Assembly (NCBI RefSeq): GCF_018417535.1
Contig: NZ_CP070977.1
Coordinates: 2,914,001 to 2,978,000, forward strand
DNA length: 64,000 nt
Origin: Burkholderia pyrrocinia
Lineage (GTDB): Bacteria; Pseudomonadota; Gammaproteobacteria; Burkholderiales; Burkholderiaceae
Reading direction: 5' to 3'
Made by a program: the position numbers and the translations under genes. This document shows positions 6,947-15,388 of the stretch, one piece after another (within the stretch, counting starts at the first letter, position 1; the number at the start of each line of letters is the position of its first letter). The notes below the pieces were generated by a model, which was not told where the DNA came from, did not search any database, and saw only the letters and a program-made list of their open reading frames with translations.

Positions 6947-7825
6947 ATGACTGCCCTCCTCGAACTCGCGCATACGCAGCACTACCCGAGCGCCACGCTC
7001 TACGTGGTCGCCACGCCGATCGGCAACACCGCCGACATCACGCTGCGCGCGCTGCACGTGCTCGGCCTCGCCGACCGCATCGCGGCCGAAGACACCCGCA
7101 ACACGGGCCAGCTCCTCGCCCGCTACGGGATATCGAAGCCGCTCGTCGCCGTGCACGAGCACAACGAACGCGAAGCCGCGCAGCGCGTGATCGAACTGCT
7201 GCGCGCCGGCGAACGCGTGGCCTACGTATCGGACGCCGGCACGCCCGGCATCTCCGACCCCGGCGCACGACTCGTCGACGCGGTGCGCGACGCGGGCTTC
7301 ACGGTGATCCCGCTGCCGGGCGCGAGCGCGGCCGTGACCGCGCTGAGCGTGGCCGGCGACTGGGCCGGCGCATTCACGTTCGCGGGCTTCCTGCCGCCGA
7401 AGGCCAAACAGCGCGCGACCGCGCTGCAGGCGCTGGTGTCGCACCCGTATGCACTGGTGTTCTACGAAGCGCCGCACCGGATCGCCGAATGCGTCGCCGC
7501 GCTCGCCGACGCATTCGGCCCCGCGCGCCGGCTGCTGATCGCGCGCGAGCTCACCAAGCTACACGAGCAGTTGTTCCAGGGCACCCTGGCCGAAGGACAG
7601 ACCTGGCTCGCCGGCGACGCGAACCGGCAGCGCGGCGAATTCGTGCTGGTCGTCGAAGGCGCGCCGGCGACGAGCGGCGAACCCGACGACACCGCGCACG
7701 ACGCGCTGCTCAGGCTGCTGCTGGAAGAAGTGCCGGTGAAGAGCGCGGCCAAACTCGCGGCCGCGCTGACGGGCGCGTCGCGCAACTCGCTGTATGCGCG
7801 TGCGCTCGTGCTGAAGGAAGGCTGA
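6947..7825 (+). CDS. rsmI: 16S rRNA (cytidine1402-2'-O)-methyltransferase RsmI
   Basis: A 292-aa tetrapyrrole-methylase-fold enzyme that uses SAM to 2'-O-methylate C1402 in the ribosomal P-site decoding region. Family motifs in order: [13 protein letters not shown] (20-32), [12 protein letters not shown] (46-57), [13 protein letters not shown] (near 90-102), and [12 protein letters not shown]. The ATG at 6947 leaves 17 residues before the first strand, the usual length. It is transcribed divergently from yraN. A hairpin terminator follows at 7851. Confidence 0.93.
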   Translation: MTALLELAHTQHYPSATLYVVATPIGNTADITLRALHVLGLADRIAAEDTRNTGQLLARYGISKPLVAVHEHNEREAAQRVIELLRAGERVAYVSDAGTPGISDPGARLVDAVRDAGFTVIPLPGASAAVTALSVAGDWAGAFTFAGFLPPKAKQRATALQALVSHPYALVFYEAPHRIAECVAALADAFGPARRLLIARELTKLHEQLFQGTLAEGQTWLAGDANRQRGEFVLVVEGAPATSGEPDDTAHDALLRLLLEEVPVKSAAKLAAALTGASRNSLYARALVLKEG

Positions 7826-7850
7826 CGCGCGGCGGCACCGCGCGGAAACG

Positions 7851-7880
7851 ACAAAGGGCTGCCGGAAGGCAGCCCTTTGT
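7851..7880. terminator. Hairpin between rsmI and rlpA (convergent)
   Basis: AAAGGGCTGCC (7853-7863) and GGCAGCCCTTT (7868-7878) form a perfect stem around a GGAA tetraloop, extendable by two pairs. It separates convergent genes and could act on both strands. Confidence 0.7.
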
Positions 7881-7903
7881 GCATGTGCGGACGATCCGCC
7901 GCG

Positions 7904-8515
7904 TTACTTCGTCGAAACCGACGCGAGCATTTCGTCGCGTGCGTCGCGCGCTTCCTGCGGCGACAGCCCTTCGATCTTCACGCGGCCCGTGCCGGCGTGC
8001 ACGAGGCCGATCACTTTGGCGGCCGCATACGACAGGTCGAGCACACGGCCGCGCTTGAACGGCCCGCGATCGTTGACCTTCACGACGACCCACTTGCCGG
8101 TCGACGCGTTCGTCACCTTGATGTACGACGACAACGGCAGCGTGCGGTGCGCGGCGGTGAGCGCGTTCATGTTGAAACGCTCGCCGTTCGCGGTGCGGCG
8201 GCCGTGGAAATCCCTCCCGTACCACGACGCCCGGCCGGTCTGGCGGAAGTCGGACACGTCCTTGCCGTCGATCGGCTCAGCCTCCGCCAGCGACGACTTC
8301 TTCGCGTCCTTGGCGTCGGCAGCCGGCATCGATGCCAGCGCGGAATCGAAATTCAGTTGCTGCTTGTCGTTGTCCGCCTTCGCGGCAGCGGCCGTCTTGT
8401 CGACCGCGTTCTTCTGGTTCGCGCTTCCGGTGGTCTGGCTGGGTGGCACCGCGCAGCCCGTCAACGCAAAAAATAATGCAATGGTCCCGAATCGACTCGG
8501 AAATCGTACGTTCAT
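7904..8515 (-). CDS. rlpA: RlpA-family septal lytic transglycosylase, lipoprotein
   Basis: A 203-aa lipoprotein: signal peptide with lipobox LTGC (Cys21), an Ala/Lys/Asp-rich linker, and a double-psi beta-barrel domain at about 95-185. Diagnostic segments are [29 protein letters not shown], and [18 protein letters not shown]. RlpA cleaves denuded (stem-peptide-free) glycan strands at the septum. The SPOR domain found at the C-terminus of long RlpA proteins is absent, so septal targeting must differ. The ATG at 8515 starts the hydrophobic signal; an in-frame upstream ATG would add a polar leader. Confidence 0.9.
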   Translation of the reverse strand: MNVRFPSRFGTIALFFALTGCAVPPSQTTGSANQKNAVDKTAAAAKADNDKQQLNFDSALASMPAADAKDAKKSSLAEAEPIDGKDVSDFRQTGRASWYGRDFHGRRTANGERFNMNALTAAHRTLPLSSYIKVTNASTGKWVVVKVNDRGPFKRGRVLDLSYAAAKVIGLVHAGTGRVKIEGLSPQEARDARDEMLASVSTK

Positions 8516-9168
8516 CGACGTGTCGCCTTCTGGTTCGGGCCGCTTCTTCAACGCGCTGCTTCGCAACGCAGACACGCGGCCCGGACGGCAAATGCGTGCA
8601 CGCCCCGCTCGGATGCGAGCAGGCGGCTAGCATGGGCGCGGCTTTCGTCTTGCCGCAACCGTCCTGATTAGCTTTCACGTCTGGCGCAACCTGTCCCCAA
8701 CAGCCTGACCAGACCCCACATGCCGCCATCGAACATGGCTTCACGTTCGCGCGCGTCGATACGACCAACGCACAGGAACGGCGGCACAGGCCTCATCCGG
8801 CGGCGCGGCAGCAGGGCCGCAGGCGGGCGCGCAGCACCCGGCCGGACAAGACGTGAGCACCGAATGCTCGGTGCTGGATACACCGCCGGACTCCCCGGCG
8901 GCTGATGCTTGACGGCGAATTCGACGCCCATTTAACGGGGCCGAAACACCAGCGAATTGCGCGAAACTCACGCTCAATGGGGCGCATTATACATAAATCA
9001 AAACACCATCTCGAAAAGCGGCCCGGCCGGACCATTGATTCTCTCTATGGCGGTAACAATCGACATGCCCCGGGATTGCCCGTAGACGCGCGTCGCGCGG
9101 TGCGCCACTCGGGCGGCAGGCAGCGCGCGCGACCGGTACAATCGCTCCTTTTAGCCGCCGGTGCCTCC
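8516..9168. other. Intergenic region, 650 bp, no gene seen
   Basis: No coding frame with family-like sequence is visible. Two adjacent hairpins stand out: AGCACCGA/TCGGTGCT at 8856-8875 (ATGC loop) and CCGCCGG/CCGGCGG at 8883-8901. An AT-rich patch at 8985-9012 could hold a promoter. The rest shows nothing I can name. Confidence 0.4.
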
Positions 9169-9813
9169 ATGAAAGTCACGCTCATTCCGGTCACGCCGTT
9201 CCAGCAGAACTGCTCGCTGCTCGTCTGCGAGAAGACGGGCCGCGCCGCCGTCGTCGATCCGGGCGGCGACCTCGACCGGATCGAACAGGAAGTCGCGCGG
9301 CAGAACGTGCAGGTCGAGAAGGTGCTGCTCACGCACGGGCACATCGATCACTGCGCGGGCGCGAAGACGCTCGCGACGCACTACGGCGTGCCGATCGAGG
9401 GGCCGCAGGAAGAGGAGCGCTTCTGGATCGAGAAGCTGCCGATGCAGAGCGAGCGCTTCGGCTTCCCGGCCGCCGAAACCTTCGAGCCCGACCACTGGCT
9501 GAACGACGGCGACACCGTGCAGTTCGGCGACGAGACGCTCGAGGTCTATCACTGCCCGGGCCACACGCCGGGCCACGTCGTGTTCTTCAGCCGCGCGCAT
9601 CGCGTCGCGATCGTCGGCGACGTGCTGTTCGCCGGCTCCATCGGCCGTACCGATTTCCCGCGCGGCAATCATGAGGATCTCGTGCGTTCGATCAAGGAAA
9701 AGCTGTGGCCGCTCGGCGACGACGTCACGTTCGTGCCGGGCCACGGCCCGGTGTCGACGTTCGGCGACGAGCGCCGCACGAACCCGTTCGTGTCCGACAA
9801 GGTGTACGGATGA
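9169..9813 (+). CDS. Metallo-beta-lactamase-fold hydrolase, glyoxalase II-like
   Basis: A 214-aa cytosolic hydrolase with the complete metal site: THGHIDH at 55-61 (His56, His58, Asp60, His61), the second histidine in CPGHTPGH, the bridging aspartate in GDVLF and the last histidine in PGHGP. This layout, with [13 protein letters not shown], is that of the short GloB-like/YcbL group that hydrolyses thioesters such as S-lactoylglutathione; the substrate here is not shown. The stop overlaps the next gene's start by 4 bases (ATGA). Confidence 0.85.
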   Translation: MKVTLIPVTPFQQNCSLLVCEKTGRAAVVDPGGDLDRIEQEVARQNVQVEKVLLTHGHIDHCAGAKTLATHYGVPIEGPQEEERFWIEKLPMQSERFGFPAAETFEPDHWLNDGDTVQFGDETLEVYHCPGHTPGHVVFFSRAHRVAIVGDVLFAGSIGRTDFPRGNHEDLVRSIKEKLWPLGDDVTFVPGHGPVSTFGDERRTNPFVSDKVYG

Positions 9814-10469
9814 ACCAGACCGCGATCCAGGAAATCTACGTCAGCACCGACGTCGAGGCCGACGGCCCGATTCCCGGCCCGCACTCGATGCTGAGCTTCG
9901 CATCGGCCGCCTATACCGAGGACAAGCAGTTGATCGCGACGTTCTCGGCGAACCTCGAGACGCTGCCCGGCGCGCAGGCGCATCCGGTGCAGGAAGCGTG
10001 GTGGAAGACGGAGCCCGACGCATGGGCCGCGTGCCGGCGCGACCTGCTGGCGCCCGAGGCGGCGCTGGTCGCGTACGTCGACTGGGTCGAGGCGCTGCCC
10101 GGCAAGCCCGTGTTCGTCGCGATGCCGGCCGGTTTCGACTTCACGTTCATGTTCTGGTACATGATGCGCTTCGCGGGACGCTGCCCGTTCTCGTGGTCGG
10201 CGCTCGACATCAAGACGCTCGCGTTCGCGATGACGGGGCTGCCGTACCGCAAGGCGATCAAGCCGCGCTTTCCGAAGCACTGGTTCGACGACCATCCGCA
10301 CACGCACGTCGCGCTCGACGACGCGATCGAGCAGGGCGCGCTGTTCTGCAACATGCTCGCCGACCTGCGCCGGCAGCAGGCCGCGCTCGCGGGCCTCGCC
10401 GTGTCGGACACCGATCGGTCGGAAAACGCGGGGGCGGGACAAAACCCCACGGATCCACGAGCAAATTAG
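9810..10469 (+). CDS. DEDD-type 3'-5' exonuclease-like protein
   Basis: A 219-aa protein resembling RNase H-fold exonucleases. It starts with a strand carrying Asp14 and Glu16 (STDVEADGP), matching the first catalytic pair, and ends the core with [12 protein letters not shown], matching the ExoIII H(x4)D motif. The middle ([14 protein letters not shown]) could bear the second acidic residue. The C-terminal 25 residues are unstructured. It is translationally coupled to the metallo-hydrolase upstream. Nucleic-acid substrate is unknown. Confidence 0.65.
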   Translation: MNQTAIQEIYVSTDVEADGPIPGPHSMLSFASAAYTEDKQLIATFSANLETLPGAQAHPVQEAWWKTEPDAWAACRRDLLAPEAALVAYVDWVEALPGKPVFVAMPAGFDFTFMFWYMMRFAGRCPFSWSALDIKTLAFAMTGLPYRKAIKPRFPKHWFDDHPHTHVALDDAIEQGALFCNMLADLRRQQAALAGLAVSDTDRSENAGAGQNPTDPRAN

Positions 10470-10560
10470 CGAATCTCGCTCAACAGCGCCACGCCAGATT
10501 GCCTTTCCTTTCCCGGCCCTCTAACATTCAGCGTGTTGTAGCTGCCGCATGGAGGCGCAG

Positions 10561-11019
10561 GTGACGCTCGATTCCTTTTCGCAAAAAATCCTTCGCCTGT
10601 TGCAGCTCGACGCGCGCCGCTCCGTGCAGGAAATCTCCGACCAGGTCGGCCTGTCGAGCACGCCGTGCTGGCGCCGCATCAAGGACATGGAACAGTCGGG
10701 CGTGATCCAGCGCTACACGGCGCTGCTCGATCGCGAGAAACTCGGCCTGCACGTCTGCGCGCTCGCGCACGTGCACCTGACCCGCCACAACGAAGGCGGC
10801 GTCGAGCAGTTCGAGCGCGAAATCGCGACCTGCCCGGAAGTCACCGAGTGCTACAGCACGACCGGCGAAGCCGATTACATCCTCAAGATCGTCGCGCCCG
10901 ACATCAAGGCCTACGACGTGTTCCTGCACGAACGCATCTTCAAGATCCCGGCCGTGTCGCAGGTGCGCACGAGCGTCGTGCTGCGCGAAATCAAGTTCGA
11001 CACGCAACTGCCGCTGTAA
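10561..11019 (+). CDS. Lrp/AsnC family transcriptional regulator
   Basis: A 152-aa regulator: N-terminal helix-turn-helix at about 5-60 (FSQKILRLLQLDARRSVQE, VGLSSTPCWRRIKDME) and a C-terminal RAM ligand domain with the GEADYILKIVAPDIKAYDVF signature. Such proteins sense amino acids and form octamers. A GTG at 10561 is preferred because GGAGG at 10551-10555 lies five bases before it and gives the standard family length; the ATG at 10549 overlaps that site. It converges on the cation-efflux gene. Confidence 0.9.
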   Translation: MTLDSFSQKILRLLQLDARRSVQEISDQVGLSSTPCWRRIKDMEQSGVIQRYTALLDREKLGLHVCALAHVHLTRHNEGGVEQFEREIATCPEVTECYSTTGEADYILKIVAPDIKAYDVFLHERIFKIPAVSQVRTSVVLREIKFDTQLPL

Positions 11020-11061
11020 CGCGCGGGCCCGCACGGTCCGCCCGCATTCGCGGGCGTCACG

Positions 11062-12219
11062 TCACGCCTGCACGGGCATCGCGCGCGTGAAGCCGATCCG
11101 GCGCGCGCCGAACTCGCGCTTGAGCGCGTCGACGTCGAGCCGGCCGGCCAGCGCCGCATCGGTGTCGCCCGGCTCGCTGGCGAGCGTCACGTCGATCTCG
11201 AGCCCCGTACTCAGGTAATGCAGGTTGATCGCCTCCGCACGCAGCCGGCGCTGCGCGAGCGCGGCCTCGAGCCGTGCCGCGATCTCGCCGCGCGGCGGCA
11301 GCGCGAGCGCCGGACGGCGCGCCGCGTCGTTCTCGGGGTCGACGTGGATCAGCGCATCGAGCACGCGCGAGTCGGTCAGCACGCGTGCGCGCGCGGTCTC
11401 GGCGATGTAATGCCCTTCGGAGACGGAGATCTTCGGATCGACGAGGATGTGCGCGTCAACGAGCGCGGCATCGCCCATCTTGCGCGTGCGCAAGTCGTGC
11501 ACGTCGCGCACGCCGGGCGTCGCCGCGAGCAGCGCGCGAATCTCGGCCGTGTCGGTCGTGTCGAGCGCGCGGTCGGAGAGGTCCTGCAGCGCGTCATAGC
11601 CGAACGTCCAGCCCATCCGCGCGACCATGAAGCCGACGATCGCCGCCGCGATCGGGTCGAGCAGCCGCACGCCGGCCAGGCTGCCGACGATGCCGATTGC
11701 GACGACGAGCGACGACGCGGCGTCCGAGCGCGCATGCCATGCATTCGCGACGAGCATCGCCGAGCGCACGCGCCGCGCCTCGCGCAGCATGTAGCGAAAC
11801 AGCGCTTCTTTCGACACGAGCACCGTCAGCGCGACGATCAGCGCGGAAAAATGGACGGCCGGGATGTTTTCGAGATTAACGAGACGATCACCGGCGCGCC
11901 AGAGCATGCCGATTCCGACCGCAATCAGGATCGCGCCGAGAAACAGCGACGCGACCGTCTCGTAGCGGCTGTGTCCGTAATTGTGGTCGGCATCCGGCGA
12001 TGCGCCGCTATGCCGATTCGCAACCAGCACGACGAAATCCGAGATCAAATCGGAAATCGAATGCACACCGTCGGCAATCAATGCCTGCGAATGCGCAATC
12101 GTACCGACGACGATCTGAAATGTCGCAAGCACGACATTCAGCACAATACTGACGAACGTGCTCTTGCGCGCAACCGCGTGCTTTTCTGCGCTTTGCGCGT
12201 CGCTGGAAAACGTGGACAT
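11062..12219 (-). CDS. Cation diffusion facilitator (CDF) family metal efflux protein
   Basis: A 385-aa inner-membrane proton/metal antiporter with about six transmembrane helices (residues 20-215) and a cytosolic ferredoxin-like C-terminal domain. Site residues are visible in helix II (ADGVHSISDL: Asp50, His53, Asp57) and helix V (WHARSDA). An H/D-rich stretch (PDADHNYGHSRYE) follows helix II. A C-terminal extension of about 90 residues continues past the usual domain. The exact metal (Zn, Mn, Fe or Co) cannot be read from this. Confidence 0.88.
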   Translation of the reverse strand: MSTFSSDAQSAEKHAVARKSTFVSIVLNVVLATFQIVVGTIAHSQALIADGVHSISDLISDFVVLVANRHSGASPDADHNYGHSRYETVASLFLGAILIAVGIGMLWRAGDRLVNLENIPAVHFSALIVALTVLVSKEALFRYMLREARRVRSAMLVANAWHARSDAASSLVVAIGIVGSLAGVRLLDPIAAAIVGFMVARMGWTFGYDALQDLSDRALDTTDTAEIRALLAATPGVRDVHDLRTRKMGDAALVDAHILVDPKISVSEGHYIAETARARVLTDSRVLDALIHVDPENDAARRPALALPPRGEIAARLEAALAQRRLRAEAINLHYLSTGLEIDVTLASEPGDTDAALAGRLDVDALKREFGARRIGFTRAMPVQA

Positions 12220-12397
12220 GAAATATGAGATATCGGTGTGCGGTACGCAATTCTATCAAAGGCGCCTCGCGCCCCCCGCCAATACCCACAAATTTCTTAT
12301 TTAAATCAACCGCTTATACGAACGTGTCGCATTTTCATTCACACGGAATTATTACGTTTCCATGACACTTTCCGCGTACCGGCCGGGCGTCCGGAAA

Positions 12398-12435
12398 CAA
12401 AAAAGCCGCGCTCCTGAACGGACACGCGGCTCTTT
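12398..12435 (-). terminator. Intrinsic terminator of the H-NS gene
   Basis: AGCCGCG (12404-12410) and CGCGGCT (12425-12431) form the stem. On the minus strand it is followed by six T residues. Confidence 0.75.
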
Positions 12436-12443
12436 TGAGCAGA

Positions 12444-12467
12444 CAATTTAAACAAACGTTTAAATTG
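12444..12467. repeat. 24-bp AT-rich palindrome across the hns stop codon
   Basis: CAATTTAAAC (12444-12453) and GTTTAAATTG (12458-12467) form a perfect 10-bp inverted repeat around AAAC. It covers the stop codon of the H-NS gene and contrasts sharply with the GC-rich surroundings. Confidence 0.6.
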
Positions 12468-12753
12468 CGAACTGTTCGCGGTTCTTGCCTGCGATCCAGC
12501 GCGGCGGCTTGCCGCGGCCCGACCACGTCGCGCCCGTTTCCGGATCGCGGTATTTCGCGGCCACGCCTGCGCGCGGACGGCCAACCTTACCTGCCTTCGC
12601 GCGGCTGAGACCGAGTTCGGCGAGCGAAAAGCCGTAGTCGGCAATTTTCTGCTTCACGTCATTCAGCACTTCAGCGTATTCACGCGACTTCGCTTCTTCG
12701 ATTTGCTTCTCCAGCTTCTCCCGCTGGGCCAGCAGGTCCTTGTAAGAAGACAT
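12460..12753 (-). CDS. H-NS family nucleoid protein
   Basis: A 97-aa DNA-binding protein. Residues 1-50 form the coiled-coil oligomerisation part (LLAQREKLEKQIEEAK). The C-terminal domain carries the beta-proteobacterial H-NS motif TWSGRGKPPRWI, with an AT-hook-like GKVGRPRAG linker. It should silence AT-rich, foreign DNA and bridge DNA. A long AT-rich leader (12754-13108) fits autoregulation. A second family member lies at 47719. Confidence 0.9.
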   Translation of the reverse strand: MSSYKDLLAQREKLEKQIEEAKSREYAEVLNDVKQKIADYGFSLAELGLSRAKAGKVGRPRAGVAAKYRDPETGATWSGRGKPPRWIAGKNREQFAI

Positions 12754-13108
12754 AGTTTCCCTTTCTATCTGACTAATGGCGCCGGTCTACAGCCAGCTCA
12801 CCATTCATGAAATATATGTGCCTCGGATTTTCGAAGGCAGAGATTAGCACAAAAAAGATTTGATAGAAGCGAGATTCATGGAAATCCCGAGACCAATTGT
12901 AATTGGCACATGTCATTTTGACCGGCCGCGGCCTTTTCTCAAATTTTTACGTTCCTCCACAGAGATTAGGACATTAGCGATTGCCTATTAGGTCTATCAA
13001 CATACGCAATTACCCTGCATATGAAAAATCAAAGCTTTCATAGGACGACAGGTTTGCGAAAATCGGATGGCGCAGCTTGCCGAACGGACAAACCTGCTAC
13101 CCGCGACG
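12754..13108. other. AT-rich upstream region of the H-NS gene, no gene seen
   Basis: About 350 bp of markedly lower GC, a likely promoter and H-NS autoregulatory region. A small palindrome CCAATT/AATTGG lies at 12893-12906. Confidence 0.4.
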
Positions 13109-13768
13109 TCACGCCACATCCCGCGCACATGCGAGCAGCCGCTCGCGCAACGCGCCGGCATCGGCCGGCGGCGCGTCGAACGGCGTGCGCACGCGGCGGC
13201 CGTCGCATCGCCAGTCGGCGCCGTGGCGATCGACGCCGAGCAAGTCGAGCCCGTCGCGGCGCGCATCGCCGGCATCGTATGCGTCCCACAGCGCCTGTTC
13301 CTGGTCGAACCCGAGCGGCGGCAGCGCATCGAGATGCGTGCCGTCGACCCAGCCCATGCGCCCGAAGCCGCCGATATAGCGCAGCCGCTCGATATCGAGC
13401 GCCCAGAACGTGAAATCGCCGAGCGCGAGATAGCGCGCGGCATCCGGCTCGTAGCGCCGGTATCGCGCGGTGACGTGCGGATCGTCGCCGAGCGGCACGA
13501 ACCGGCCGAGCAGCGTCGCGCGTTCGGCGTTCAGCACGTCGCCGTCGGGCGCGTCGACGACGAGGAAACCCGCGCGCGGATCGGCGGCGAGATTGCGCGT
13601 GTGCTCGGCGAGGTCGCTTACGAGGATCACGGGCCGATGGTTTGCATCGGGTGCAAACGGGACGACCGTCGGATACGGGAAGCCCTGCGGATCGCGCGCA
13701 TGGGTGGCAAGCGTGCCGAGCGCGCAGCGGTGCAGCAGATGCAGGGCGAAGGCGGGATCGATGTTCAA
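13109..13768 (-). CDS. HugZ-like pyridoxamine 5'-phosphate oxidase-fold protein
   Basis: A 219-aa protein with an N-terminal split-barrel flavin/haem-binding domain (CALGTLATHA, GFPYPTVVPFA, DLAEHTRNLAADPRAGFLV) and a C-terminal DUF2470-like part (RRDGLDLLGVDRHGADWRC), the architecture of HugZ haem-utilisation proteins. A role in haem degradation or a related redox reaction is family-based inference. The start is a TTG at 13768 with AGGAG upstream (reads MNIDPAF); no ATG fits, and the frame upstream has no family sequence. It is divergent from the MFS gene across a tandem-repeat region. Confidence 0.75.
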   Translation of the reverse strand: MNIDPAFALHLLHRCALGTLATHARDPQGFPYPTVVPFAPDANHRPVILVSDLAEHTRNLAADPRAGFLVVDAPDGDVLNAERATLLGRFVPLGDDPHVTARYRRYEPDAARYLALGDFTFWALDIERLRYIGGFGRMGWVDGTHLDALPPLGFDQEQALWDAYDAGDARRDGLDLLGVDRHGADWRCDGRRVRTPFDAPPADAGALRERLLACARDVA

Positions 13769-14085
13769 GAGGACTCCTGCGGTCGAAAGGCGGCGCGACG
13801 GGCACGCCGCGTGCGCTTCGATGTTACCCGCGGGCGCTGCGTGCGGCGTATCGGTCGAACGGCCGATGCGGCACCAGGCACCGGACGGGCGGTGCGCTGC
13901 CGCGACGTGGCCGGATCGCAGGATCGCAGGATCATCGGATCGCCCGTTCGCCCGTTCGCCCGTTCGCCCGTTCGCCGGATCATCGCCCGAACGGGCAGCA
14001 CCCGGCAGGATCGTAAGCGGTTCGATAGAATCGGACGATTCCGACGGACGCCGCGTGCGTCCGCGCATTTCTTGACGAGCCTTCC
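13769..14085. other. Divergent intergenic region with 8-bp tandem repeats
   Basis: The 317-bp gap separates the HugZ-like and MFS genes. Apart from the tandem repeats at 13913-13976 I see no gene. Promoters for both flanking genes must lie here. Confidence 0.4.
13913..13976 (+). repeat. 8-bp tandem repeats (GGATCGCA-type, then CGCCCGTT x4)
   Basis: Four GGATCxxx units start at 13913, 13921, 13929 and 13937, and run into four exact CGCCCGTT units at 13941, 13949, 13957 and 13965. The inverse motif CCCGAACGGGC follows at 13987-13997. The tract lies between divergent genes. Confidence 0.75.
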
Positions 14086-15303
14086 GTGTCCGAATCCTCC
14101 TCCCCCGAATCGTCGTCCCCGTTCGCCGCGCCGCCCGACGCGCATCGCGTGCTGTCGCTCCCGGCCCGCCAGCGTGCGCGCACGGCGTCAATGGCGCTGT
14201 TCTTCGTCGCCGGCATGATGTACGCGTCGTGGGGCGTGCACGTGCCGACCGTGCGCGACAAGTTCGCGCTGAGCCCCGGGCTGCTGTCGATCGCGCTGTT
14301 CGCGGTCGCCGGCGGCTCGATCGCCGCGATGCTGACCATCGCACGCTGGATCGCGCGCGTCGGTTCGCGCACCGCATGCGTCGCGGGCGGGCTCGTGATG
14401 TCCGCGTGCGCGGCGCTGATCCTCGTCGTGCCCGACTACTGGATGCTGCTCGGCGTCCTCGCGCTGTTCGGCTTCTCGATGGCGACGCTCGACGTCGCGA
14501 TGAACGCCGAGGCCAGCGCGGTCGAGATCGCGCTCGGCAAACCGATCATGTCGTCGCTGCACGGGATGTTCAGCATCGGCGGGATGTCGGGCGCGGCGGC
14601 CGGCGGCGCGCTGCTGTCGGCCGGCATGGCGCCGGCCGTGCATCTCGCGCTCGCGGCGGCGGTGAGCGCCGCTGTGCTCGTGGCCGCGAGCCCGGCCGTG
14701 CTGCCGCATGTGCCGCACCACGAACACGCGCACGGCGGCGGCAACCGCTGGCGCTCGCCCGCGCTGTGGATGCTCGGCGGCATCGCGCTCGTCGCGCTGA
14801 TCGCCGAAGGCGCGATGTACGACTGGGCGACGGTCTACATGCGCGACGTCGTCGCGGCGAGCCCCGCGCTCGCGAGCGCCGCGTATGCGGCGTTCTCGGG
14901 CGGGATGGCCATCGCACGCTTCGCGGGCGACGCCGTGCGTGCCCGCTTCGGCGCGCCGCAGCTCGTGTTCGCGAGTGCGTCGCTCGCGTGTGCGGGAATG
15001 ATCGGCGCGCTGCTGCTGCCTTATTCGGCCGCCGTGCTGACCGGTTTCACGCTGATGGGCCTCGGCCTCGCGAACATGATGCCCGTGCTGTTCGCAGCCG
15101 CCGCGCGCGTGAAAGGCATCCACGCGGCTGAAGGGCTCGCGCATGTGGCCGGGCTTGCGTATTTCGGACTGCTGTTCGGTCCGGTCGTGATCGGCGCGGT
15201 CGCGCAGGCCGCGAACCTGACGATCGGACTGTCGGTCGTCGCACTGTGCGCGGCGCTCGTCGCGGCGATCGCGCCGAGGGTGCTCGCGCACCTGAAGATC
15301 TGA
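14086..15303 (+). CDS. MFS transporter, YbjJ/fucose-permease-like
   Basis: A 405-aa inner-membrane protein with 12 predicted helices and the GMMYASWGVHVPTVRDKF opening typical of the YbjJ-like MFS subgroup. Further family points are LDVAMNAEASAVE and SSLHGMFSIGGMSGAA. A His-rich loop (HVPHHEHAHGGG) lies in the central cytosolic region. The start is GTG at 14086. Substrate is unknown; sugar or drug export are both possible in this subgroup. A perfect 15-bp terminator stem follows. Confidence 0.8.
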   Translation: MSESSSPESSSPFAAPPDAHRVLSLPARQRARTASMALFFVAGMMYASWGVHVPTVRDKFALSPGLLSIALFAVAGGSIAAMLTIARWIARVGSRTACVAGGLVMSACAALILVVPDYWMLLGVLALFGFSMATLDVAMNAEASAVEIALGKPIMSSLHGMFSIGGMSGAAAGGALLSAGMAPAVHLALAAAVSAAVLVAASPAVLPHVPHHEHAHGGGNRWRSPALWMLGGIALVALIAEGAMYDWATVYMRDVVAASPALASAAYAAFSGGMAIARFAGDAVRARFGAPQLVFASASLACAGMIGALLLPYSAAVLTGFTLMGLGLANMMPVLFAAAARVKGIHAAEGLAHVAGLAYFGLLFGPVVIGAVAQAANLTIGLSVVALCAALVAAIAPRVLAHLKI

Positions 15304-15328
15304 CGGCACGGCGCACGCCGCCCAAAAA

Positions 15329-15362
15329 GAAAGCGCGCATGCGTTGCCGCATGCGCGCTTTC
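15329..15362. terminator. Bidirectional terminator between the MFS gene and livK
   Basis: GAAAGCGCGCATGCG (15329-15343) and its complement (15348-15362) form a perfect 15-bp stem with a TTGC loop. An A run before it supplies the T tract for the minus strand. Confidence 0.8.
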
Positions 15363-15388
15363 GCCCCTTCTGTTGACCGCTTTTTGCG

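Noticed and set aside
8668..8931. Minus-strand small frame in the rlpA/metallo-hydrolase gap
   Set aside because: Proline/arginine-rich, no ribosome site, overlaps hairpins.
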